From Pseudomonadota bacterium (GTDB lineage: Bacteria; Pseudomonadota; Gammaproteobacteria; Burkholderiales; Burkholderiaceae_C): 32,888 nt of DNA. The stretch lies in the NCBI GenBank assembly GCA_021841865.1, contig JAKCDM010000027.1, positions 1 through 32,888 of the forward strand, written 5' to 3'. Each line of letters opens with the position of its first letter. Within the stretch, counting starts at the first letter, position 1. The notes beneath the pieces are model-generated. The model did not search any database and had not been told where the DNA came from. It saw nothing but the letters and a program-made list of their open reading frames with translations. Shown piece by piece: positions 10,932-17,331 of the stretch. The position numbers and the translations under genes were made by a program.

Positions 10932-11001
10932 ATTGTCCCGCCATGCGCCGCGATGTTTTCTGCCGGGGATCAAGCTTTTGCGATCTCGCTGCACCTAGCA
11001 T
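10932..11001. promoter_or_regulatory. Divergent promoter pair around one FNR/Anr-like box
   Basis: The central 14-mer at 10960-10973 reads CTGCCGGGGATCAA on the plus strand and TTGATCCCCGGCAG on the minus strand, matching 7 of the 10 defined bases of TTGAT-N4-ATCAA. On the plus side TAGCAT (10996-11001) starts exactly 22 nt after the box and would serve the TolC-type gene. On the minus side GACAAT (10937 down to 10932) also starts exactly 22 nt away and would serve the exporter operon. Both distances are those of a class II FNR site centred at -41.5. Predicted start points are near 11008 (plus) and 10925 (minus). The geometry is seen in the sequence; FNR binding is inferred. Confidence 0.5.
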
Positions 11002-11006
11002 GGTGC
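10991..11006. promoter_or_regulatory. Inverted repeat enclosing the putative tolC-side -10
   Basis: GCACC and GGTGC are perfect 5-base arms flanking TAGCAT, the candidate -10 of the TolC-type gene. A repressor dimer bound here would block that promoter. E. coli controls ybhGFSR with a TetR-type repressor, but no regulator gene is present in this window. The arms are short and a chance origin is possible. Confidence 0.3.
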
Positions 11007-11043
11007 GCAGCCGGCGTCCTGCCGGATTCGCCCACCGCCTGCC

Positions 11044-12417
11044 ATGCCCGCCCTCGCCCTGCGCGCCCGCCCACCACGCCGCCTGAGCGCCTGCGCGCTG
11101 GTGCTGGGCCTCGCGGCGGCCTGCTGCGCGGCGGCGCATGCCGATACCTTGCTGCAGGACTTCGCGCGGGCGCAACAGCACGCGCCGGCGTTGCGCGGAG
11201 CGCGCGACGCCTACGCCGCCGCGCTGCAGCGCATTCCCGCGGCACGCGCGCGCCTGCTGCCGCAGGTGCAGGCCAGCGCCGGACTCGGCGACAACCTGCA
11301 CGACGAGACCGGCAACCCGCTGCTGCGCATGTTCGGGCTCGCCAACCACTGGAACTTCCTGCAGCGCGACGTCGGCATCAGCGCCACGCAGAGCCTGTAC
11401 GCACCGGGCGACGACATCGCGGTGACCCAGGCGCGAATCGGTGCCGAGATCGCCTACGTGCAGCTGGCCCGCGCCGACCAGCAGCTGATGCTGCAAGTGG
11501 CGCAGGCCTACTTCGACCTGCTGGCAGCCGGCGACACCGTGCGCTCGCTGGAGCACGAGCAGCAGGCGACGCGGCGCCAGCTCGACGCGGCTCGCGCGCA
11601 GTTTGCAGCAGGCAACGGCACGATCATCAACGTGCGCGACGCGCAGGCGCGGCAGGACCTGCTGGCGGCGCGCCTGATCGCCGCGCGCAACCAGCAGCAG
11701 GTCGCGCACGACGCGCTGCGCACGCTGGTCGGCGGCAGCATCGGCACGCCCGCCCCGCTGCTGGCGCGGGCCAGGCTGCCGTCGCCGAGCGGCGACGCCG
11801 GACAATGGGCGGCGCGTGCCGCGCGCGACAACCTCGAGGTCACCCAGGCACGCCTGGCACTGCGTATCGCGCGCTGGCAGCTGCGGCGCTCCGACAGCGA
11901 CTCCCTGCCCAGGGTGCAGGCCTACGCGCGGGTGGATCGACTCAGCACCAGCGGCGGCGGGCCGTCGTTCCCGTTTGGCGACCGGGTCGACAGCGCGTCG
12001 GTGGGGGTGCGCATGCAGTGGCCGCTGTTCACCGGCTTCGGGCTGCGCAGCCAGCGGCGCGAAAGCGCCGCGCTGCTCGACAAGGCGCAGGACGACCTCG
12101 ACGCCGCTCGCGACGCCGCAACCCTGCAGGCGCGCAGCGCGCTGGCCGGCTGGACCGCCGCCTGCGCGCGCGCGCAGGCGCTGCAAAGCGCGCTGCTGTC
12201 AGGGCGCAGCGCGCTGCAGGCGAACCGCACGGGCTTCGACGTCGGCCTGCGGGTCAGCACCGATGTGCTGAACTCGCTGGCCCAGCTCGCCGACACCGAG
12301 CGCGAGGCACGGCAGGCGCGCTACGACCAGCTGATGCAGTCGCTGCGCCTGCGCTTCGCTGCCGGACGCCTCGACGAGCGCGACCTGGTCGAGGTGGACG
12401 CGCTGCTGCGCCAGTAG
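11044..12417 (+). CDS. TolC-family outer-membrane channel protein
   Basis: A 457-residue outer-membrane efflux protein. The N-terminus is a signal peptide (basic RPPRR, hydrophobic ACALVLGLAAACCAA, cleavage likely after AHA), followed by the two repeated alpha-helical/beta segments of the TolC fold. Recognisable pieces are ALRGARDAYAAAL near the mature N-terminus, VGVRMQWPLFTGFG before the second helical half, and DVLNSLAQLADTEREARQARYDQ near the end, which is typical of TolC/OprM proteins. The ATG at 11044 has only a weak ribosome-binding site. It is divergent from the HlyD-like adaptor gene and most likely supplies its exit duct. Its stop lies 24 bp from the convergent stress-protein stop. 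Confidence 0.9.
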   Translation: MPALALRARPPRRLSACALVLGLAAACCAAAHADTLLQDFARAQQHAPALRGARDAYAAALQRIPAARARLLPQVQASAGLGDNLHDETGNPLLRMFGLANHWNFLQRDVGISATQSLYAPGDDIAVTQARIGAEIAYVQLARADQQLMLQVAQAYFDLLAAGDTVRSLEHEQQATRRQLDAARAQFAAGNGTIINVRDAQARQDLLAARLIAARNQQQVAHDALRTLVGGSIGTPAPLLARARLPSPSGDAGQWAARAARDNLEVTQARLALRIARWQLRRSDSDSLPRVQAYARVDRLSTSGGGPSFPFGDRVDSASVGVRMQWPLFTGFGLRSQRRESAALLDKAQDDLDAARDAATLQARSALAGWTAACARAQALQSALLSGRSALQANRTGFDVGLRVSTDVLNSLAQLADTEREARQARYDQLMQSLRLRFAAGRLDERDLVEVDALLRQ

Positions 12418-12430
12418 CCCCTGCGCCAGC

Positions 12431-12443
12431 AGCCCGCCGGGCT
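12431..12443. terminator. Short hairpin between convergent tolC-type and usp genes
   Basis: AGCCCG and CGGGCT pair around one C (a realistic 5-bp stem with a 3-nt loop). The site lies 13 bp past the TolC-type stop and touches the stop codon of the convergent stress-protein gene. No T-run follows. Its position between convergent genes favours a weak terminator, but the stem is short. Confidence 0.35.
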
Positions 12444-12885
12444 ATTGCAGCGCGTCGCCCGGGTGCACCAGCAGCACCGCGCAGCCGCAGCTGCGCGCGA
12501 CGGCTTCGGCGGCGCTGCCGAGCACCAGGTTTCCGACCCCGCTGCGCCCGCGACTTCCCAGCACGACCAGCTGCGCGCGCCACGACGCGGCCTCGGCGCA
12601 GATCGCATCGGCGACCCGCGGGACCTTCGGCGAGGTCTCGACGATCGCGGTGCTGACGTCGACCCCGAACTGCGCGGCGCGGTTCATCCAGTCGTCGAGC
12701 AGAAGGCGCGCGTCACCGCTCATCATCGGCGCCATGCCCGGCAGCGTGCCGGCCAGGCTGGCCGCGTCGACGACGCACACCATGCGCAGCGATGCGCGCA
12801 GGCCGCGCGCCAGCGCGATGGCGTGCTCGGCAGCTTGCTGCGCGGTGGTGCTGGCGTCGATGGCGAGGAGGATTCGTGTGTACAT
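12442..12885 (-). CDS. Universal stress protein (UspA family)
   Basis: A 147-residue single-domain UspA protein. It begins MYTRILLAIDASTTAQQAAEHA and carries the C-terminal nucleotide-binding loop VVLGSRGRSGVGNLVLGSAAEAVARS, matching the G-2x-G-9x-G-S/T pattern of ATP-binding Usp proteins; it ends AVLLVH. Proteins of this type help survival under growth arrest, and in several proteobacteria under oxygen limitation. It is the last gene of the phasin-phaB-ppk2 cluster, starting 19 bp after the PPK2 stop with no promoter-like sequence between, so it should be cotranscribed. The specific role is unknown. Confidence 0.92.
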   Translation of the reverse strand: MYTRILLAIDASTTAQQAAEHAIALARGLRASLRMVCVVDAASLAGTLPGMAPMMSGDARLLLDDWMNRAAQFGVDVSTAIVETSPKVPRVADAICAEAASWRAQLVVLGSRGRSGVGNLVLGSAAEAVARSCGCAVLLVHPGDALQ

Positions 12886-12904
12886 CGTGCAACTCCGTGC
12901 GTTG

Positions 12905-13726
12905 TCACGCGGCGATCAGCCCGCTGCGCAGCGCTTCTTCCGAATACGCGAACACCACCTGCGGGTCCGGCCGCACCTTCTCGACCAGCTTGCCGTGGTA
13001 GTCGAGATGGCTCAGCAGGTGGCGCATGAGGTTCAGGCGGGCCTGCTTCTTGTCCCCGGCGCGCACCACGTACCAAGGCGCGTGCAGCGTGTGGGTGCGC
13101 GCGAACATGAGGTTGCGCGCGCGGCTGTAGTCCTTCCAGTGCTGCTGCGCGGCGGCGTCGATGGGGCTGAGCTTCCACTGCTTGAGCGGATCGGTGCGAC
13201 GCGCCTGCAGGCGCCTGCGCTGCTCGTCCCGATCGATGTCCAGGTAATACTTGAACAGCCGGATTCCCGAGCGCACCAGCATCTGCTCGAAGACCGGGAC
13301 GGTGTCGAGGAATTCCTCGTACTGCGCGGCGTCGCAAAATCCCATCACCGGCTCGACGCCGGCGCGGTTGTACCAGCTTCGGTTGAACAGCACGAACTCC
13401 TGCGCCGCCGGCAGGTGCGGCACATAGCGCTGGAAATACCATGCCGTGGACTCGCGGTCCGAGGGCTTGCCCAGCGCCACCACGCGGGTCTCGCGAGGCG
13501 ACAGGTGCTCGACGACATGCTTGATGCTGCCGTCCTTGCCGGCGGCGTCCCGCCCCTCGAGGATCACCAGCAGGCGCTCGTCGTGCACGATCAGGTGCTT
13601 CTGGTACTTCACCAGCTCGATCTGCAGCTCGCGCAGCGCGCGCGCGTACGACGGCGCCTTCGACGCCGCGGTGGCGGCGTCGGCATCGGTGTCGGTGTAG
13701 GTGTCGGACTTCGGGGAACGGGGCAT
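12905..13726 (-). CDS. ppk2: Polyphosphate kinase 2
   Basis: A 273-residue PPK2-family kinase that moves phosphate between polyphosphate and nucleotides (ADP/ATP or GDP/GTP). The P-loop is EGRDAAGKDG (57-66) and the Walker B/lid region is FNRSWYNRAGVE (114-125). The one-domain length fits class I PPK2. The first about 24 residues are a low-complexity Asp/Thr/Ala tail. The ATG at 13726 lies 26 bp after the phaB stop. Being in an operon with a phasin, PhaB and a stress protein suggests use of polyphosphate as a phosphate donor during energy limitation. Nucleotide preference cannot be told from the sequence. Confidence 0.93.
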   Translation of the reverse strand: MPRSPKSDTYTDTDADAATAASKAPSYARALRELQIELVKYQKHLIVHDERLLVILEGRDAAGKDGSIKHVVEHLSPRETRVVALGKPSDRESTAWYFQRYVPHLPAAQEFVLFNRSWYNRAGVEPVMGFCDAAQYEEFLDTVPVFEQMLVRSGIRLFKYYLDIDRDEQRRRLQARRTDPLKQWKLSPIDAAAQQHWKDYSRARNLMFARTHTLHAPWYVVRAGDKKQARLNLMRHLLSHLDYHGKLVEKVRPDPQVVFAYSEEALRSGLIAA

Positions 13727-13752
13727 GGGAGGGCAGGACGGGAGCCAGGTGG

Positions 13753-14478
13753 TCAGGCCAGGTATTGTCCCCCGTTGATCGCCAGCGTGGCTCCGGTGAC
13801 GAAGCCGGCGCGCTCGTCGACCAGGAAGGACACCGCATGGGCGATCTCCTCCGGGCGCCCCAGGCGCCCCAGCGGGATCTGCGCCTTGATGCCCTCCATC
13901 ACCTGCGGGTCGATTCCCGCCAGCATGTCGGTGTCGGTGTAGCCCGGCGCCACCGCGTTGACCGTGATGCCCTTGCGCGCCGACTCCAGCGCCAGCGCCT
14001 TGGTGAATCCGATCACGCCGGCCTTCGCGGCCGAGTAGTTGGCCTGCCCGAACTGCCCCTTCTGCGCGTTGACCGACGAGATGTTGACAATGCGCCCCCA
14101 GCCCCTGGCGCGCATGCCGTCGATCACCGCCCGGCACATGTGGAACAGCGCGTCCAGGTCGTCCTGCATGACTTCGCGCCACTGCTGCAGGCTCATCTTG
14201 TGCAGCATCGCGTCGCGCGTCACGCCGGCGTTGTTGACCAGTACGTCCACCGACTGGCCGAACGCCCTCTCGACCTCGCGCACGCCGGCCTGGCAGGCAT
14301 CGTGGTCGGCGACGTCCCAGCGGAAGGTCGGGATTGCGGTGTCGTGGCGAAAGGACTCGGCGGCAGCCTCGAGGCCCCGGTAGTTGACCGCCACGCGCAG
14401 GCCGTCGGCGGCAAGGCGGCGCGCGATCGCCGCGCCGATTCCGCGCGTGCCGCCGGTGACGAGGGCGAGTCGGGTCAT
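13753..14478 (-). CDS. phaB: Acetoacetyl-CoA reductase (short-chain dehydrogenase)
   Basis: A 241-residue SDR that fits PhaB, the NAD(P)H-dependent reductase making (R)-3-hydroxybutyryl-CoA for PHA. It has the cofactor motif TGGTRGIG (8-15), NNAGVTRD (82-89) and catalytic Ser135, Tyr148 and Lys152 (YSAAK). The PhaB signature INGGQ lies near the end. The position that is usually the fourth catalytic residue, an Asn in NL, reads Asp107 (MQDDLDALF). The start ATG at 14478 gives MTRLALVTGG. It follows the phasin stop by 35 bp. The family (FabG-like versus PhaB) is decided mainly by the C-terminal part and by the phasin and PHA context. Confidence 0.9.
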   Translation of the reverse strand: MTRLALVTGGTRGIGAAIARRLAADGLRVAVNYRGLEAAAESFRHDTAIPTFRWDVADHDACQAGVREVERAFGQSVDVLVNNAGVTRDAMLHKMSLQQWREVMQDDLDALFHMCRAVIDGMRARGWGRIVNISSVNAQKGQFGQANYSAAKAGVIGFTKALALESARKGITVNAVAPGYTDTDMLAGIDPQVMEGIKAQIPLGRLGRPEEIAHAVSFLVDERAGFVTGATLAINGGQYLA

Positions 14479-14513
14479 GGCATGCTCCAGGAAGCGGGCT
14501 GGCGGCTGCGCCG

Positions 14514-15080
14514 TCATTTGGTCCTGCGTGGCGCAGCGCGCCGGGCCGCGGGCGGCGCGGTGTCGGGCTCGGCGCCCGGCGCCGCCGCGCCTTGCGTCAG
14601 GCGCTGCATCTGCTCGTTGAGCGAGCGCGCCACCTGCGCCTGCGAGCGCGACCAGCTCTGCATGGCCTGCGCCAGCAGCTCCGCCGGGCCGCGCATCCAG
14701 TCGGTCTGCCCGTCGGCCTGCGCTGGCGCGGCCTCGGCCACGGACTTCCACGCTCGCTGCATGTCGTCCATTCCCTGCTGCAAGGCCTGCGCGAAACCGG
14801 CCTGCATGGATCCGGCGATCTCCCCGAGCCGCTGCAGGTACTGCGCGGCACGCTCGCCGTCGCCGCGCAAGGCCTGGTTGGGCAGGCCGGCCCATTGCTG
14901 CGGCTCGCGCGCGTCCAGCGCCTCGCGCATGCTCCGCGAGCCGTGCTGCGCGAGATCGCGCAAGGCCTGCAGTTGCAAGCGGCTGAGCTGGTCCAGGCCG
15001 TCGAGCGTGACGTCGAACATGCCGGTGAGGCATTGGAGTTCGGCGCGCTGCGCGGCCTGCAGGTGTTCGCTGGGGTTCAT
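14514..15080 (-). CDS. Phasin-family granule-associated protein
   Basis: A 188-residue amphipathic helical protein with the phasin_2 pattern: AELQCLTGMFDVTLDGLDQLSRLQLQALRDL near the N-terminus (residues about 13-44; quoted in parts as AELQCLTGMFD and LDQLSRLQLQALRDL) and a Gln/Ala-rich helical centre. The tail is basic and proline/alanine-rich (PAARRAAPRRTK). Phasins coat PHA granules. Two adjacent ATG codons (15083 and 15080) follow an AGGAG element, and the second has the better 6-nt spacing. It is first in the operon phasin-phaB-ppk2-usp, and its promoter holds an FNR-like box. Confidence 0.82.
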   Translation of the reverse strand: MNPSEHLQAAQRAELQCLTGMFDVTLDGLDQLSRLQLQALRDLAQHGSRSMREALDAREPQQWAGLPNQALRGDGERAAQYLQRLGEIAGSMQAGFAQALQQGMDDMQRAWKSVAEAAPAQADGQTDWMRGPAELLAQAMQSWSRSQAQVARSLNEQMQRLTQGAAAPGAEPDTAPPAARRAAPRRTK

Positions 15081-15146
15081 CATAGGCTCCTGGCGTGTGC
15101 CGGCGCCGCCGCGCACGGCGGTGTCGGGCCTGGGACATGCATCCCG

Positions 15147-15188
15147 AGTGTCGGTCCATACGGGGCTGATGTCCTTGACGTGGATCAG
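15147..15188 (-). promoter_or_regulatory. FNR/Anr-like promoter of the phasin-phaB-ppk2-usp operon
   Basis: In the direction of transcription the box is CTGATCCACGTCAA (15188 to 15175; reverse strand TTGACGTGGATCAG), matching 8 of the 10 defined bases of TTGAT-N4-ATCAA. After exactly 22 nt comes GACACT (15152-15147), a weak -10, giving a box centre at -41.5 and a start near 15140. The same box, spacing and ACACT-CGGGA element recur before the next gene cluster at 17268-17309. Regulation by an FNR-type protein is inferred. Confidence 0.55.
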
Positions 15189-15195
15189 CGCAACC

Positions 15196-17187
15196 CTATA
15201 GACCGAAAGGATAGGTGTCGGGAACTCCGTCCAGCGCCATGGTGTCCAGCGGGTGGATCGCCGTGGTGCGGTCGATCCAGATGTATTCGTCGTACTGGCG
15301 CGGCAGTACCGACTCGAAGTAGTGACTGGCCATTTCGCTGTCCGGGCGATAGATCACGCCGATCGCGCGCTGCAGGCGCGCCTGCAGAAGCCCGGCGAGT
15401 TCGCCGGACGGGCCCACGTCGCGCAGCGGCAGCAGCAGGCCCGGAATCCCGCTGTCGTGGAAAACCCGCTCGTAGCTGTCGGGGGCCGACGGGCGCACGT
15501 CCATGCGCTGCATCTCGCCGCCCCATTGCGATGCCGCGGCGACCTTGCCGGCGTGGGTGCCGAAGCCGATGCTGTACGCCTGCTCCCCGAACACCTTGCG
15601 ACACAGGCGCCCGATGTTGAACTCGCCGCGCAGCGCCATCTCGGTGGCCGCGGAATCGCCGATGTGCGAATTGTGGGCCCACACCACGGCGCGGCTTCGC
15701 GGACCGCGGAAGTCCAGCAGCGTGCGCAAGGTCTCGAACATGTGTCCATCCCGCAAGTTCCACGACGCACGCGAGCCGTAGTACATGGTGCGGTAGTAGC
15801 GCTCGGCGTTGGCCACCAGGCGCGCGTTCTGCAGCGCGTCGAGAAAGCGCTCGCCGTCCTGCGCGGCATAGTCCGCGTGCTTGTGCAGCATGTCGCGCAG
15901 CATCGCCACCACCTCGGTCTCGCAGGAGCGGTAGCGCGCGGTCAGCGCCGCCTGCGCGTACGCGGCGGGGTCGCTCTCCCACGGGCTGAGGCAGCCATAG
16001 CGCTGGCGCGCCACGCGCGCCGTGTCCGGGTCGATGCCGTCGAGGTACTCCAGCACGCGCTCGATCGAGCCGTACAGGCTGTACAGGTCGAGCCCGTGGA
16101 AGGCCACGCGCTGCGCGGGTCGCAGCCCGGCATTGAAGCGGTGCAGCCAGTCGACGAAGCCGGCAACCTCCTGGTTGCGCCACATCCATGTCGGGAAGCG
16201 CGCGAAGGCCTTCCAGGGCGCCGCCGGCGCCTCGACGTGGCGCACGTAGTGGTCGATTCGCGCGCCGTCGGGCCAGTCGCCCTCGATGGCCACGAAGTCG
16301 AAGCCCCTGCGCTCGATCAGCGCGCGGGTGATGCGCTGGCGCATGAGATGGAATTCGGCGCTGCCGTGCGAGGCCTCGCCGATCAGCACCACGCGCGCCA
16401 GCCCGATGCGCCGCAACAGCGGCTCGAGGTCGACGTCGTCGAGATCGTCGAAGGACTCGCCGTCGCGCCCGACGGCCACTGCCAGCCCGGCATCGCCGGC
16501 GCCCTTCGGCAGCGAAGGCGCCGGCATGCGCGAGGCCTCGAACAGCGCGCCGCCGAGCAGCGGAGCGACGTGCAGGTCGGCGATGTCCTCGCTCTGGTAC
16601 TGCAGCTCCGAGATTCGCCGTACCCGCACCAGCTCGTGGGCCCGTGCGCTGCTGGGCACCGGCATCACCAGGCGCCCGCCGCGCAGCAGCTGCTCGCGCA
16701 GCGTACGCGCGTCGACCTCGAGCCCGGGGTGCACGACGATGGCGTCGAACGGAGCCTGCTCGGGCCACCCGCCGGCGGCGTCGCCGTGCATCACGTGCAC
16801 GTTGTGCGGGCCGTGGCGCGAAAAGCGCTCCGCGGCCTGCTCGGCCAGGCGTGCATCGGGCTCGACCGTGTAGACGTCGGCGGCGATGCGCGCCAGCACC
16901 GCGCTGCCATAGCCGCAGCCGGTGCCGATCTCGAGCAGCTTCTCGCCGCCGCGCAGGCCGAGCGCTGCGATGCCCAGCGCCAGTGCGTGCGGCTGCGCCA
17001 GCACCCTGCCCTGCGGCAGCGGCAGCGAGGTGTCCTCGTATGCGAACTCGCGCATTTCCGGAGGCAGAAACTCCTCGCGAGGAACTGCCAGCATGGCGTC
17101 GAGCACGAGCGGCTCCTGCACGCCGCGCGCGACGATCTGATGGTGCACCATCCACTGCCTGCGGCGTGGGAAATCCGGGTGGTTCAT
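15196..17187 (-). CDS. Isoaspartate-methyltransferase-like / erythromycin-esterase-like fusion
   Basis: A 663-residue fusion. Residues 1-210 resemble protein-L-isoaspartate O-methyltransferase, with SAM motif LLEIGTGCGYG (84-94). The usual active-site block GQTISQP reads GRVLAQP (60-66), so isoaspartate repair is doubtful. Residues about 245-655 form an erythromycin-esterase-superfamily domain with GEASHGSAEF (His274), AIEGDWPD (Glu302) and VVWAHNSHIGD, the conserved His/Glu sites of the family. Most such non-resistance homologues have no proven substrate. The ATG at 17187 has GGAGG 6 nt upstream, which decides the start over longer frames. It stands alone between two FNR-like promoters. Resistance to macrolides should not be assumed. 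Confidence 0.88.
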   Translation of the reverse strand: MNHPDFPRRRQWMVHHQIVARGVQEPLVLDAMLAVPREEFLPPEMREFAYEDTSLPLPQGRVLAQPHALALGIAALGLRGGEKLLEIGTGCGYGSAVLARIAADVYTVEPDARLAEQAAERFSRHGPHNVHVMHGDAAGGWPEQAPFDAIVVHPGLEVDARTLREQLLRGGRLVMPVPSSARAHELVRVRRISELQYQSEDIADLHVAPLLGGALFEASRMPAPSLPKGAGDAGLAVAVGRDGESFDDLDDVDLEPLLRRIGLARVVLIGEASHGSAEFHLMRQRITRALIERRGFDFVAIEGDWPDGARIDHYVRHVEAPAAPWKAFARFPTWMWRNQEVAGFVDWLHRFNAGLRPAQRVAFHGLDLYSLYGSIERVLEYLDGIDPDTARVARQRYGCLSPWESDPAAYAQAALTARYRSCETEVVAMLRDMLHKHADYAAQDGERFLDALQNARLVANAERYYRTMYYGSRASWNLRDGHMFETLRTLLDFRGPRSRAVVWAHNSHIGDSAATEMALRGEFNIGRLCRKVFGEQAYSIGFGTHAGKVAAASQWGGEMQRMDVRPSAPDSYERVFHDSGIPGLLLPLRDVGPSGELAGLLQARLQRAIGVIYRPDSEMASHYFESVLPRQYDEYIWIDRTTAIHPLDTMALDGVPDTYPFGL

Positions 17188-17267
17188 CGCCTGCCTCCAC
17201 GGCTGCGGCGCGCCGCGCGCCGCCCATGCCAGCGGCACCGGCGGACGCGCCGGCGCCCGATTCCCGA

Positions 17268-17309
17268 AGTGTGCGCCGCGGGCGAGCCCCTTTCCTTGAC
17301 GTGGAGCAG
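17268..17309 (-). promoter_or_regulatory. FNR/Anr-like promoter of the methyltransferase-esterase gene
   Basis: The box CTGCTCCACGTCAA (17309 to 17296) is followed after 22 nt by CACACT (17273-17268) and then TCGGGA. It differs from the phasin box at one base of 14. The left half is less canonical (7 of 10 defined bases). The predicted start is an A near 17261, about 74 nt ahead of the ATG. The resemblance to the phasin promoter is seen directly; the regulator is inferred. Confidence 0.5.
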
Positions 17310-17331
17310 CTTGGCGCCGGCTCAGTGAAGC

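Noticed and set aside
13682-13715. Short GTGTCGGTGTAGGTGTCGG-like direct repeat resembling sequence near 13935
   Set aside because: It encodes Thr-Asp runs in PPK2 and the conserved YTDTDM of PhaB; the likeness comes from codon choice.
15196-17187. Erythromycin resistance gene
   Set aside because: The esterase-like domain belongs to a broad superfamily, is fused to a methyltransferase-like domain and sits in a chromosomal metabolic cluster with no mobile-element signs; macrolide hydrolysis is not supported.
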